In this document: one piece after another, positions 42,120-51,989 of the stretch
Layout of the letters: the number at the start of each line of letters is the position of its first letter
Position numbering within the stretch: position 1 is the stretch's first letter
From: Eubacterium sp.
GTDB lineage: Bacteria > Bacillota > Clostridia > Lachnospirales > Lachnospiraceae
Direction of reading: 5' to 3'
DNA length: 64,000 nucleotides
Assembly (NCBI GenBank): GCA_024681515.1
Contig: JAILAR010000006.1
Coordinates: 1-64,000, forward strand
Notes under the pieces: model-generated
The model's database searches: none
Seen by the model: the letters and a program-made list of their open reading frames with translations, nothing else
What the model was told of the DNA's origin: nothing
Program-made: the position numbers and the translations under genes

Positions 42120-43217
42120 ATGACGAAGAGAGAGATCAAACTTGCCAATTTAAATACGCTGGCGGATCATCAGGAACAGCTCTGCAGGAAACCACAGCTG
42201 CGGCAGCTATTCTTTGAGCTGACATTACGCTGCAATGAAGCCTGTTTTCACTGTGGCAGCAGCTGCGCGTCCAATCGCCCCGACGGGCTTCCTCTGGCGA
42301 AACTGAAAGAGATCCTGGATGAAGTGAAGGAGAATTTCGGAACGGGCGTAAGGATCGCACTGACCGGAGGAGAACCGTTACTGTATCCGGATTTCTTTGC
42401 ATTCACGGAATACATTCATGAACAGGGCTTTCGCTGGGGGATGACCAGCAATGCCACGCTGATCACGAAGGAGGTTGCAAAGCATCTTCGGGATACGGGA
42501 ATGACCGGAATATCCGTCAGCATCGACGGACGCAGGGAAACCCATGACCGTTACCGGAACTATCCGGGCGGATATGATCTGGCGATGGAAGGACTGCAGA
42601 ACCTGATCGAAGTCAGCGGGCAGGACGAGCCCGCCGACAAGCCGGGGATCGACGCCATCATGGTGACCACCGTTGTAAATCACGAGAATATCCGTGAGAT
42701 CCCTGCACTCTTCGATATCTTCGATCACATGGATATCAACGAATGGCGGCTTACCGGAATCGAACCCATCGGTCGGGCGCTGAATTTCCCGGACATGCTT
42801 CTCACACCGGAGGATAACCGCTGGCTGATGGAATATATCAAAGAGAAGCGGAGACAGAAACTTCCGGTGGAATACTCCTGCTGCCATTTCCTGGGACTGG
42901 ATTATGAGGCGGAGGTCCGGGACTGGTATTTCCTTTGCAATGCCGGGATCTATGTTGCTTCGATCATGGAGAACGGGGATGTGGGCGCCTGTCTGGATGT
43001 CCCGCGGAACGATGTGTCTGTCCAGGGAAATGTTCTGAATGATTCTTTTACACGGATCTGGAATGAGGAGTTCGCGTTCTATCGCACACCCCTTTCCGAA
43101 CGAAATGAGAAGTGTAAAGAATGTCCGGAGAAACGCTTCTGCCGCGGAGGCTCCTATCACAGCTGGAACTTTGAGAAGGAAAAGCCGAGAGTCTGTTTCA
43201 AGGATGTATTGTTCTAG
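42120..43217 (+). CDS. radical SAM/SPASM domain protein (putative peptide/lipoprotein maturase)
   Basis: FELTLRCNEACFHCGSSC (CX3CX2C); TGGEPLLYPDF; C-terminal CNAGIYVASIMENGDVGAC...CKECPEKRFCRGG. Confidence 0.92.
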   Translation: MTKREIKLANLNTLADHQEQLCRKPQLRQLFFELTLRCNEACFHCGSSCASNRPDGLPLAKLKEILDEVKENFGTGVRIALTGGEPLLYPDFFAFTEYIHEQGFRWGMTSNATLITKEVAKHLRDTGMTGISVSIDGRRETHDRYRNYPGGYDLAMEGLQNLIEVSGQDEPADKPGIDAIMVTTVVNHENIREIPALFDIFDHMDINEWRLTGIEPIGRALNFPDMLLTPEDNRWLMEYIKEKRRQKLPVEYSCCHFLGLDYEAEVRDWYFLCNAGIYVASIMENGDVGACLDVPRNDVSVQGNVLNDSFTRIWNEEFAFYRTPLSERNEKCKECPEKRFCRGGSYHSWNFEKEKPRVCFKDVLF

Positions 43218-43241
43218 GAGAGGCTTACATGGGGATCGATT

Positions 43242-44240
43242 ATGCTTCCTGAATGGTTAAAATATCATATCATCGCACTGGGGATCGGCGTCCTGCTGGA
43301 TCTTCTGGTCGGCGATCCGGAGTGGCTGCCGCATCCGATCCGCTGGATGGGGAGTCTGATCGCAGATCTGGAAGAAAAATGGAACAAGTCCGCTTTGTCC
43401 GCGGAGGAACGGCGGAGGCGGGGAAAACGGATGGTGAGTACGGTTCTGATCCTGACGGTGATGTACAGCGGTGCGGCAGTATTTCCGGCGTACTATATCC
43501 ATCCGTGGATCGGCGTGGCAGTGGAGGCCGTTCTGTCTGCGTATATGCTGGCGGCACGTTCCCTGGCAAAGGAAAGCAGCAATGTGGCAAAGGCACTGGA
43601 GACGGAGGGACTGGAAGCCGGACGGATGGCGGTGGCCCGGATCGTGGGACGTGAAACGGCCCGCCTGGACAAGCCGGGGGTGATCCGTGCAGCGGTGGAG
43701 ACGGTGGCGGAAAATGCCTCCGACGGTGTGATCGCTCCGTTTTTTTATCTGCTGATCGGCGGACCGGTCCTGGGATGTGCATATAAGGCTGTAAATACCA
43801 TGGATTCTATGGTAGGTTATAAGAGTGAGCGGTATATCGATTTCGGACGGGCAGCGGCAAGGCTGGACGATGTGCTGAACTACATTCCGGCAAGGCTGAC
43901 AGGCGGGCTGCTGACACTGGCGGCGGTATTTCTGCCGGGCTGCAGTGCAGGAGATTCCGTAAGGATCCGCCGAAGAGATGCAAAGAAGAGTACCAGTCTG
44001 AACTCCGGCGTTCCCGAAGCCACCGTGGCAGGCGCGCTGGGTGTGGAACTGCTGGGCGATGCATATTACCATGGAGAACTGGTGCATAAGCCGAAGATCG
44101 GAGATCTAAGGCGCGAGATCTGCACGGAAGATATCGGAAGGACCAACCGGATGATGTTTCTTGCGGAAGGATTGCTGATCATACTGGTGGGGTTGCTCAC
44201 AGTGATCGCGGTGATTGCCATAGGTGCGGTGGTGTCCTGA
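43242..44240 (+). CDS. cbiB: adenosylcobinamide-phosphate synthase
   Basis: LLDLLVGDPEWLPHPIRWMGSLI; ARIVGRET; ENASDGVIAPFFY; AVNTMDSMVGYKSERY. Confidence 0.95.
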   Translation: MLPEWLKYHIIALGIGVLLDLLVGDPEWLPHPIRWMGSLIADLEEKWNKSALSAEERRRRGKRMVSTVLILTVMYSGAAVFPAYYIHPWIGVAVEAVLSAYMLAARSLAKESSNVAKALETEGLEAGRMAVARIVGRETARLDKPGVIRAAVETVAENASDGVIAPFFYLLIGGPVLGCAYKAVNTMDSMVGYKSERYIDFGRAAARLDDVLNYIPARLTGGLLTLAAVFLPGCSAGDSVRIRRRDAKKSTSLNSGVPEATVAGALGVELLGDAYYHGELVHKPKIGDLRREICTEDIGRTNRMMFLAEGLLIILVGLLTVIAVIAIGAVVS

Positions 44241-44386
44241 ATGTGGGAGACATGAACATGCCCTGCGACAAAACCGGCATGAAATCGATATAACAAGCAT
44301 GAAAATGATAGAGTTTTATAAAATCATCCGTTATTATGAACGGGAAGAAGAGGGATAGAATTTTTCCGAAAGGGTAGGGAGAAAGC

Positions 44387-45910
44387 ATGAAAAAACGTCA
44401 TTTATCTAAGGCATTGATCCTGACTGCGGCGCTGGGTATGGTGATGACCGGCTGCGGAAAGGACGAGCAAAGCACCAGCGGACAGGCGACGGAAGCTGAC
44501 ACACAGGCAACTACCGTGGAAATGCTGACAGAGAATCTGGAAGTTCCTACGGACGGACCGAAGGAGGTAGATACGGAAATGCCAACAGAGATCGTAACAG
44601 AAGAGCCGGGTGTGGAACCGGCACAGACGGTGATCACCGGTGTACCGGAAGGTTACACCCTGGTCTGGGAGGACAACTTTGACGGGACCGAGCTGAATGA
44701 GGCAGACTGGAATTATGAAGAGCATGAGGTTGGCTGGGTCAACCATGAGCTGCAGGAGTACATCCCCAGTTCGGAATATGCTTACGTTGAGGACGGCAAC
44801 CTGGTCATCAAACCGGTGAAGGAAGTAAATGCAGACGGCAGTGTGCATTACATCTCCGGCCGTGTGAATACCCAGAACAAGCATGACATCAAGTACGGAT
44901 GGATCGAAGCACGTCTGAAGGTGCCGCAGGGCAAGGGCTTCCTGCCGGCATTCTGGATGATGCCGAAGGATGAGGACTATTACGGTCAGTGGCCGAAGTG
45001 CGGCGAGATCGATATCATGGAAGTGCTGGGCAACAACATCGGCACCAACTACGGAACTCTCCATTTCGGAGAACCCCATAAGCAGCAGCAGGGCAGCATC
45101 ACCCTTCCCGAAGGGGATTTTGCAAATGAATATCATACCTACGCCATCGAATGGAATCCGGGCGTGATCCGCTGGTATGTGGACGGCGTTCAGTATTATG
45201 AGACCAGCGACTGGTTCTCTGCACTGGACGGGGAAGAGCGGGCATATCCGGCACCCTTCAACCAGCCGTTCCATGTGATCCTGAACGTTGCAGTCGGCGG
45301 CGACTGGCCGGGCGATCCGGATCCGGACCTGGTATTCGATGAGAAGACCTGCATGTATGTGGATTATGTCCGCATGTATCGTAAGAGAAATTACAACGAA
45401 AATGTAACCAAGCCGGTTCGTGAGATGGTTTGGAAGGAAGCGGATGCTACCGGTAACTTTGTAACTAACGGTGACTTTGCGGAAGCAGAGGATCTGACGG
45501 ATGATACAAACTGGAAGTTCCTGGAGCTGAACGATGGTAAGGGTTCTGCAGAGATCAAGGACGGCGAGATCATCATCAAGACCGATAACTTCGGTACGGA
45601 AGAATACTCCATCCAGCTGGTACAGCCAGGCATGCCGATGATGCAGGGCAAGAGATACAAGTTCTCCTTCGAAGCATATGCGGATGAAGAACGCCAGATG
45701 AAGCCGGCCGTAACCGCACCGCTGGCAGACTGGATCCGGTACTTCCCGGATACGCCGGTGAAGCTGACCAAGGACTGGCAGACCTTTGAGTTCGAGTTTG
45801 AAATGAAGGACAAGGACGACGACAGCGGACGTGTAGAGTTCAACATGGGCAACCAGGGAAGTACGGCTACAATCCATATCAGGAATGTAAGACTTGAAGA
45901 AGTACAGTAA
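44387..45910 (+). CDS. glycoside hydrolase family 16 lipoprotein with C-terminal carbohydrate-binding-like module
   Basis: lipobox MTGC; WPKCGEIDIMEVLG (ExDxxE); WNPGVIRWYVDG. Confidence 0.93.
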   Translation: MKKRHLSKALILTAALGMVMTGCGKDEQSTSGQATEADTQATTVEMLTENLEVPTDGPKEVDTEMPTEIVTEEPGVEPAQTVITGVPEGYTLVWEDNFDGTELNEADWNYEEHEVGWVNHELQEYIPSSEYAYVEDGNLVIKPVKEVNADGSVHYISGRVNTQNKHDIKYGWIEARLKVPQGKGFLPAFWMMPKDEDYYGQWPKCGEIDIMEVLGNNIGTNYGTLHFGEPHKQQQGSITLPEGDFANEYHTYAIEWNPGVIRWYVDGVQYYETSDWFSALDGEERAYPAPFNQPFHVILNVAVGGDWPGDPDPDLVFDEKTCMYVDYVRMYRKRNYNENVTKPVREMVWKEADATGNFVTNGDFAEAEDLTDDTNWKFLELNDGKGSAEIKDGEIIIKTDNFGTEEYSIQLVQPGMPMMQGKRYKFSFEAYADEERQMKPAVTAPLADWIRYFPDTPVKLTKDWQTFEFEFEMKDKDDDSGRVEFNMGNQGSTATIHIRNVRLEEVQ

Positions 45911-45934
45911 GTACGGATGCATGTCTCTTCAATC

Positions 45935-46119
45935 TGTCCATTCGACGAGGCACTATATGGGAATGGCCACGCAATTTGCGCGGGCAGTGAGCCATGCGGA
46001 CGTGCTTGCACGTCCATATGGCGAGCGCCGCGACATCGCGCGAAGCGCGAACGCGAGTCGGTCCGAGAAAAGCATCTGTGGCCAGGCCATAGTGCCGAGG
46101 ACAATTTGCGCGGGCAGTG
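45935..46119. repeat. structured intergenic element: ~170-bp imperfect inverted repeat with internal hairpins and 18-bp direct repeats
   Basis: TGTCC/GGACA, GGCACTATATGG/CCATAGTGCC, TGGCCAC/GTGGCCA outer arms; GCCATgcGGACGTGCttGCACGTCCatATGGC inner; CAATTTGCGCGGGCAGTG at 45972 and 46102. Confidence 0.75.
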
Positions 46120-46206
46120 TGTGAAGTATAGAATGATTTGAGAAAAAATGACAAGTATGGTACTATAGATGCATGATTGAATTACGGATGATCGGAGGAT
46201 ACATCG

Positions 46207-47247
46207 ATGAGAGAATTTGCAGGCTATCAGCATGGAATCGATCTGGGCGGCTGGCTCTCCCAGTGTGACCATTCGCAGGAACGCTATGACACCTTTATCA
46301 CCAAGGACGATCTGGCGGTTGTGAAGTCCTGGGGACTGGATCATGTCCGCGTACCGGTAGACTATAATTTGGTGGAAGATGCTGAGGGAAACTACAAGGA
46401 GGAAGGCTTTGAACGTCTTGAGACGGTGATCGGCTGGTGCAGAGAGTACGGTCTCAATATGATCCTGGATCTGCACAAGACCTTCGGCTTCTCCTTTGAC
46501 AGCGGGGAGCACGAGTTCGGGTTCTTTGAAAATGAATCCTATCAGGAGCGTTTCTACCGCTTGTGGGAGCAGTTCGCGAAGCGCTTTGGAAAGTACAGTG
46601 ATCATCTGGCATTTGAGCTTCTGAATGAAGTGACGGAGAAGAGATTCAGTGACGAGTGGAATCGGATCTCCACGGTCTGCATCGGGAAGATCCGCGCCTA
46701 TGCACCGGACATCTGGATCCTGCTGGGCGGATATTACAACAACAGCATCGAGTCCCTTCCGGATCTGGCCATGCCGGTGGATGACAGGATCGTTTACAAC
46801 TTCCACTGCTATGAACCGCTGGTGTTCACACATCAGGGCGCTCATTGGGTGGATGGAATGAATACGGAGTTCCGTATGCCGTTTGATTGCACATACGGAC
46901 AGTATCTCGAGTATTCCATGAAGTATCTGGACTGCTATCGCGATCTGGAAGAGACCGCGTTCTCCGGATTCGATAAGGAGCAGATGGTCGGACCCCGTTA
47001 TTTTGAGAAAATGGTGGAGAATGCGGTTCGTGTTGCCGAAGAACGAAATGTTCCGCTGTATTGCGGCGAGTATGGAGTGATCGACCGGATCACGCCGGAG
47101 GATGCACTGCGTTGGTACAAGATGATCACGGCCTGCTACGATAAGTTCGGCATCGGCCGCGCTGCATGGACTTATCGCGAGATGGACTTCGGCATCGTGG
47201 ATGCACGCATGGACAGTGTTCGGGACGAGCTGGTGAAGCTGCTGTAA
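46207..47247 (+). CDS. glycoside hydrolase family 5 (cellulase-type)
   Basis: GIDLGGWLSQC; HVRVPVDYN; MILDLHKTFG; FELLNEVTEK; YCGEYGVID. Confidence 0.92.
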   Translation: MREFAGYQHGIDLGGWLSQCDHSQERYDTFITKDDLAVVKSWGLDHVRVPVDYNLVEDAEGNYKEEGFERLETVIGWCREYGLNMILDLHKTFGFSFDSGEHEFGFFENESYQERFYRLWEQFAKRFGKYSDHLAFELLNEVTEKRFSDEWNRISTVCIGKIRAYAPDIWILLGGYYNNSIESLPDLAMPVDDRIVYNFHCYEPLVFTHQGAHWVDGMNTEFRMPFDCTYGQYLEYSMKYLDCYRDLEETAFSGFDKEQMVGPRYFEKMVENAVRVAEERNVPLYCGEYGVIDRITPEDALRWYKMITACYDKFGIGRAAWTYREMDFGIVDARMDSVRDELVKLL

Positions 47248-47286
47248 GCAGATAGAAAGCCGGAATAAAAGATAACGGAAAAGGAA

Positions 47287-47337
47287 ACGTTTTCGGTGGA
47301 TTCTCATTGAAAACGATTCTTTTTTTTTGTTGTGTTT
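47287..47337 (+). terminator. probable terminator
   Basis: gaaaCGTTTTC...GAAAACGattcttttttttt. Confidence 0.6.
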
Positions 47338-47403
47338 ACCGCTGAAAAAAGATATAATTTTATTATCTATTGCCTTAAATACGGCGGAAACTGAGGAGCG
47401 ATC

Positions 47404-48537
47404 ATGGCGCACGGAGGAGACCGGTACAGGAACCGGGTGGAATATGATTTTTCGATAAATGTGAATCCGCTCGGGATGCCCGAGGTTCTCCGTAAGGCGC
47501 TGATGTGTGGGATCGAAAATGCGGGATTCTATCCGGATCCCCGGCAGGAGGCTGTGCGTCAGGCGGCGGCGCTCTTTTACGGAGAACGGGCGAGGACGGA
47601 GCTCTCACCGGAGTGGGTGATTCCGGGAAACGGGGCCTCGGAGCTCATTACAGCGGTGATGCAGGTTCTGCGGCCGAAGAATGTGCTTCTGCCTGTGCCG
47701 TGCTTTACAGGATATTCCCATGCTGCGTATGGGATCACTTTCACCGATAAGGCAGAGAAAATAATGATACGGGAGTATCAGACACAGGAGAAACGTGGGT
47801 TTCAGCCATTCTCTGATTTTCTTGCCGAATTCATGGATCATACCTCAAAGGAGACAGATCTGCTGATCCTTGCGAATCCCTGCAATCCCGGAGGGATGAT
47901 GATGGATTATCAGGTGCTGCGGGCGATCCTGAAGGCAGCGGCATGGCGCCATATCCCGGTGCTTCTGGATGAATGCTTCTTCGAATTTACCGTGAGGAAA
48001 GAGGAAAGCGGTCTGAGGCTCCAGGAGGAATATTCGAATCTACTGGTGCTTCGTGCATTTACAAAGATCTTTGCCATGCCGGGTGTGCGTCTGGGCTGTC
48101 TCTTCTGCCGGGATGAGGAGCTGGGTGAAAGGATCCGCAGGGCGCTTCCGGAATGGAACCTGTCTTCTTTTGCGGAAGCGGTAATGATTTCGGCCGGAAA
48201 GCAAAGGCGCAGGTTATATGGGTTTCTGGATAAAACGGTACGGGAAACTGCGAGCCTCAGAGAAAGTATGTTACGGCGGATCGAAGGGATCTCGGCAGAC
48301 AGGAACCGGAAGATAACCACATTTCCGTCGGTTTCAAACTTCCTTCTTACAACCGGTTGGGGGATGCCGGGAAAAACTCTGGCAGGCGAACTTCTGAAAC
48401 GGGGAATCCTTGTTCGGTGCTGCGGAGACATGTCTCCGCTGAACGATGACTATATCCGTCTGGCGGTTCGTCCGGAGGAAGAGCAGGATAAGCTTTTTGA
48501 AGCTTTGTATGCATGCCTGAAGCAGGAGATAAAATAA
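47404..48537 (+). CDS. cobD: threonine-phosphate decarboxylase / class I-II aminotransferase
   Basis: DFSINVNPLGMPE; ANPCNPGGMMM; LVLRAFTKIFAMPGVRLG; in cob cluster. Confidence 0.88.
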   Translation: MAHGGDRYRNRVEYDFSINVNPLGMPEVLRKALMCGIENAGFYPDPRQEAVRQAAALFYGERARTELSPEWVIPGNGASELITAVMQVLRPKNVLLPVPCFTGYSHAAYGITFTDKAEKIMIREYQTQEKRGFQPFSDFLAEFMDHTSKETDLLILANPCNPGGMMMDYQVLRAILKAAAWRHIPVLLDECFFEFTVRKEESGLRLQEEYSNLLVLRAFTKIFAMPGVRLGCLFCRDEELGERIRRALPEWNLSSFAEAVMISAGKQRRRLYGFLDKTVRETASLRESMLRRIEGISADRNRKITTFPSVSNFLLTTGWGMPGKTLAGELLKRGILVRCCGDMSPLNDDYIRLAVRPEEEQDKLFEALYACLKQEIK

Positions 48538-48553
48538 AAAGGAACGCCGCAGA

Positions 48554-49243
48554 ATGACATCAAAACCGATATCAAATGAGAGGATTGAACAGAATAAAAC
48601 GGACCATATGGAAATGATCCTGCGCCCGGAAGAGATCGAAGCGGAGAGCTTTCGGATCATAGCGGCGGAGCTGTCGGATATGGGCATCACCCTGCCGGCG
48701 GAGACGGATCCGGTGATCCGGCGGGTGATCCATACAACGGCGGATTTTTCCTACGCGGAGACCATGCGGTTTTCCGAAAATGCGGTGGAGGTCCTGCGGG
48801 AACTTCTTCGAAACGGCGCGCGGATCGTTACGGATACACAGATGGCGCTGTCCGGCATCAATAAACGGAAGCTGGCAGATCTTGGCGGAGAGGTGCATTG
48901 CTTCATGTCGGATCCGGAAGTGGCAGCCGAGGCAAAAAAGAGGGGCACAACACGGGCGGCAGTAAGTATGGAGCGTGCGGCAGCGTTTCCGCAGCCGGTC
49001 ATTTTCGTGATCGGAAATGCACCCACGGCGCTGCTCCGGCTTCGGGACATGATCGAATCCGGAGAATACCGGCCTGCATTTATCATCGGTGTTCCGGTGG
49101 GATTCGTGAATGTGGAATATGCCAAGGAATGTATCATGGAACTGGGGAACGCGAAGACCGTTCCTTACATCGTGAACGCAGGGCGAAAGGGTGGCAGCAA
49201 CGTGGCCGCGGCGATCGTGAATGCCGTGATGTATATGGTATGA
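48554..49243 (+). CDS. cbiC: precorrin-8X / cobalt-precorrin-8 methylmutase
   Basis: PVIRRVIHTTADFSYAETMRFS; TDTQMALSGI; VIGNAPTALLRL; GVPVGFVNVEYAKE. Confidence 0.96.
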   Translation: MTSKPISNERIEQNKTDHMEMILRPEEIEAESFRIIAAELSDMGITLPAETDPVIRRVIHTTADFSYAETMRFSENAVEVLRELLRNGARIVTDTQMALSGINKRKLADLGGEVHCFMSDPEVAAEAKKRGTTRAAVSMERAAAFPQPVIFVIGNAPTALLRLRDMIESGEYRPAFIIGVPVGFVNVEYAKECIMELGNAKTVPYIVNAGRKGGSNVAAAIVNAVMYMV

Positions 49244-49289
49244 GCAGGAACCATGCGAAATTGATAAAAGAAAACTGATTAATAAAAAA

Positions 49290-50576
49290 ATGAAGCTGTA
49301 TCTCAATAAAAAATCAATAAAGAAACTGAGTTTATCTCTTGTTCTGGCGGTCTGCCTGGTATGCCTATGCATCATTGCCCCTGCGTCAGAAGGCGGGGAG
49401 GACGCAGCGCACGCTACCACCGTGCAGGAAGTCCGTTCCATGGATGATTTCAAAACAAAGCTGGCGGATCAGATCTACCGCCGGGAGGTGCTGGAATACT
49501 ATACGGTAAAGGATAAATCTCTGGGGAAGCAGATCGTTCATACCGATCTGTCCGGATTTCAGGCACACGTCAATCCGTCGGAGCCGCTGAAGAGTGGCTG
49601 TTATCTTTGCTACTATCTGAAAACGGTTTATTATGAGTATTCCGGGACACAGCTGAAGGTGATGGTGGTTTTTCCGTATGATAAAACGGAAATGGACAGC
49701 CACTTCGAGAAGATGGATCGTCTGGCTGAGGAACTAAAGGGCGAAACCGACTATGACACCGTGAAAAACGTGCATGATTATCTCGTTAAGAACTTTGAGT
49801 ATGATTACAGCACTTCCATGGTGAACCACACGGACATTGACGGTTTCCGGGACGGACGGATGGTCTGCTCCGGTTACGGGCTTGCAACCTATTATCTGCT
49901 GAACAAGGTTGGTATCAAAACAGAGATCGTTACCGGAGGCTCCGGAACTCCGCCGAGCAACACATCGGATCATATGTGGAACATGGTCTGTCTGGATGGA
50001 AAATGGTACAACCTGGATGTAACCTGGGATGACGCAGGTGGGGAGAATGTCAAGTATACCTATTTTCTGAAAAGTGATGCAGACTTTCCGGGACATAAGA
50101 GGCTGGGGGAGTATGATACGTCCTATTACAACAGTCTGGTTTCAAAGGAATCCTATCCCATGCCGACGGAATTTAACAAAAATTGGCTGATCCTCGGAGG
50201 TGCAGCTCTCCTTCTTCTGATCGTGTTCATATGGAGCAGGAAGAAGAGGGCGGACGATCCGTCAAGGTATCGCGGCTATGTGGTCGGAGAAGACGGAAAT
50301 CCTATTGGTGGGAGCGCCGGAGCCGGTTTTGAATATGATCCGGCAACCGGGAAGCCGGCACCTCAGTTTCCGGGGGGATTCGATACCGGACGGCAACCCG
50401 GAGATGGCTTCGGACGGGATATGAACGGAAATGGCGGCCGGTATGCGGGATCATATGACATGCATCGTCAGACCTGGGATGCTGACGAACGTCAGCGGAG
50501 ACAGGACGTAGGCCGGGGGTCTCCCTGGGATGTGACTCGAAAGAATGACGAATCGGGGGAAAATGGTTTTATCTAG
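49290..50576 (+). CDS. membrane-anchored transglutaminase-like protein
   Basis: DGRMVCSGYGLATYYLL...SDHMWNMVCLDGKWYNLDVTWDD; TM segment; G/D/R-rich tail. Confidence 0.9.
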   Translation: MKLYLNKKSIKKLSLSLVLAVCLVCLCIIAPASEGGEDAAHATTVQEVRSMDDFKTKLADQIYRREVLEYYTVKDKSLGKQIVHTDLSGFQAHVNPSEPLKSGCYLCYYLKTVYYEYSGTQLKVMVVFPYDKTEMDSHFEKMDRLAEELKGETDYDTVKNVHDYLVKNFEYDYSTSMVNHTDIDGFRDGRMVCSGYGLATYYLLNKVGIKTEIVTGGSGTPPSNTSDHMWNMVCLDGKWYNLDVTWDDAGGENVKYTYFLKSDADFPGHKRLGEYDTSYYNSLVSKESYPMPTEFNKNWLILGGAALLLLIVFIWSRKKRADDPSRYRGYVVGEDGNPIGGSAGAGFEYDPATGKPAPQFPGGFDTGRQPGDGFGRDMNGNGGRYAGSYDMHRQTWDADERQRRQDVGRGSPWDVTRKNDESGENGFI

Positions 50577-50677
50577 AAAGCGTTTCATTAAATGATTACA
50601 GAGGAACTGTTTCGAAACCTGTAAAAGATAATAAGATCGTGCAACTCAGAGACGGAATAATATGGAGATGGTGAGGC

Positions 50678-51946
50678 ATGCGGACAGGGTTTACCACGGG
50701 CAGCTGTGCAGCGGCCGCCGCGAAGGCTGCCGCCTGGATGCTTCTGACCGATCAGAAGAAAGAGAAGATAAAGGTCATGACACCGGCAGGAATCCCCTAC
50801 GAGGCAAAGCTTCTGGACCTGGAGATCACCAAGCGGTCGGTGTCCTGCAGTGTGCGGAAGGATGGTGGGGATGACCCGGATGTGACCACGGGTCTGCATA
50901 TCACTGCACGGGTGGAACGCATCGGCGACAATCGGAGCGTGGGAGAAGACACGTGTGATGATCGTAAGCCCGGCAACGGGGAAATGGATGCAGGAAACAG
51001 TCATGATCGGAATGGCAAAGGGAAGACGGCAGCTTCTCGTGTCATTATCCATGGCGGTGAAGGGGTCGGAACGGTAACACAACCGGGCCTGGATCAGCCG
51101 GTGGGAGAGGCGGCGATCAATCATGTTCCACGGGAAATGATCATTCGTGAGGTAACGGAGGTCATGGATATCCTGGATGAGCCGGGACCGCTTTCCGTTA
51201 CGATCTCCGTTCCCGGCGGAGAGGAGATCGCAAAAAAGACATTTAATCCCAGACTTGGGATCGTCGGTGGGATCTCCATCATCGGTACCAGCGGGATCGT
51301 GGAACCGATGAGTGAAAAGGCTCTGACGGATACCATCCGTCTGGAACTCAGGCAGCGCTTCCGGCAGGGACAGAGGATCGCGGTGGCGACTCCGGGCAAT
51401 TACGGAATGGATATGCTTCGGAATGCCTATGATTATGATCTGGACCGTGCAGTGAAATGCAGCAACTTCATTGGCGATACAATCGATATGGCATCGGAAG
51501 AAGGCTATGACCGGATGGTGCTCCTCGGACATATGGGGAAACTGGTGAAATGTGCCGGCGGTGCAATGAATACACATTCCAGGTACGGCGACCGGCGCAT
51601 GGAGCTGCTGGCAAAGGCGGCGGAGCGGGTCATGGCGGAGAAAGCCAGGGCAGGAAAAGATCCTGGCACGAGCGTGACCGGAGAGAGCGATATAGATGAC
51701 AAGGTTATCGAGCGGATCCGAGGCTGCGTTTCCACGGAAGCGGCTCTGGCCCTTCTGACAGAGGAACAGGCGAAAGAGGTATCGCGGGTGATCCTGGATC
51801 TCGCGTTGGATCATTTACGGAAGAAGGCAGACGGGCGCATCGCCATCGAGATGATCATTTATACAAATGTGCAGGGGATCCTTGCAGAGAGTGAACACGC
51901 AGTAATGTGGCTTGCGGAAAGCGGCGATTTCAACGGGTATGAATGA
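50678..51946 (+). CDS. cbiD: cobalt-precorrin-5B (C1)-methyltransferase
   Basis: MRTGFTTGSCAAAAAKAAAWML; GGISIIGTSGIVEPMSEKAL; LLGHMGKLVKCAGGAMNTHSRYGD. Confidence 0.95.
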   Translation: MRTGFTTGSCAAAAAKAAAWMLLTDQKKEKIKVMTPAGIPYEAKLLDLEITKRSVSCSVRKDGGDDPDVTTGLHITARVERIGDNRSVGEDTCDDRKPGNGEMDAGNSHDRNGKGKTAASRVIIHGGEGVGTVTQPGLDQPVGEAAINHVPREMIIREVTEVMDILDEPGPLSVTISVPGGEEIAKKTFNPRLGIVGGISIIGTSGIVEPMSEKALTDTIRLELRQRFRQGQRIAVATPGNYGMDMLRNAYDYDLDRAVKCSNFIGDTIDMASEEGYDRMVLLGHMGKLVKCAGGAMNTHSRYGDRRMELLAKAAERVMAEKARAGKDPGTSVTGESDIDDKVIERIRGCVSTEAALALLTEEQAKEVSRVILDLALDHLRKKADGRIAIEMIIYTNVQGILAESEHAVMWLAESGDFNGYE

Positions 51947-51989
51947 AGATCTCACGGAACGCATAAGAGCGAAGCGAACAGGAGGGTAT

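Noticed and set aside
44402-45922. 506-aa minus-strand ORF opposite the GH16 gene
   Set aside because: Antisense shadow ORF; the + strand has lipobox and GH16 catalytic motif
45391-47412. 673-aa minus-strand ORF opposite GH16/GH5
   Set aside because: Overlaps two well-supported + genes; no family signature
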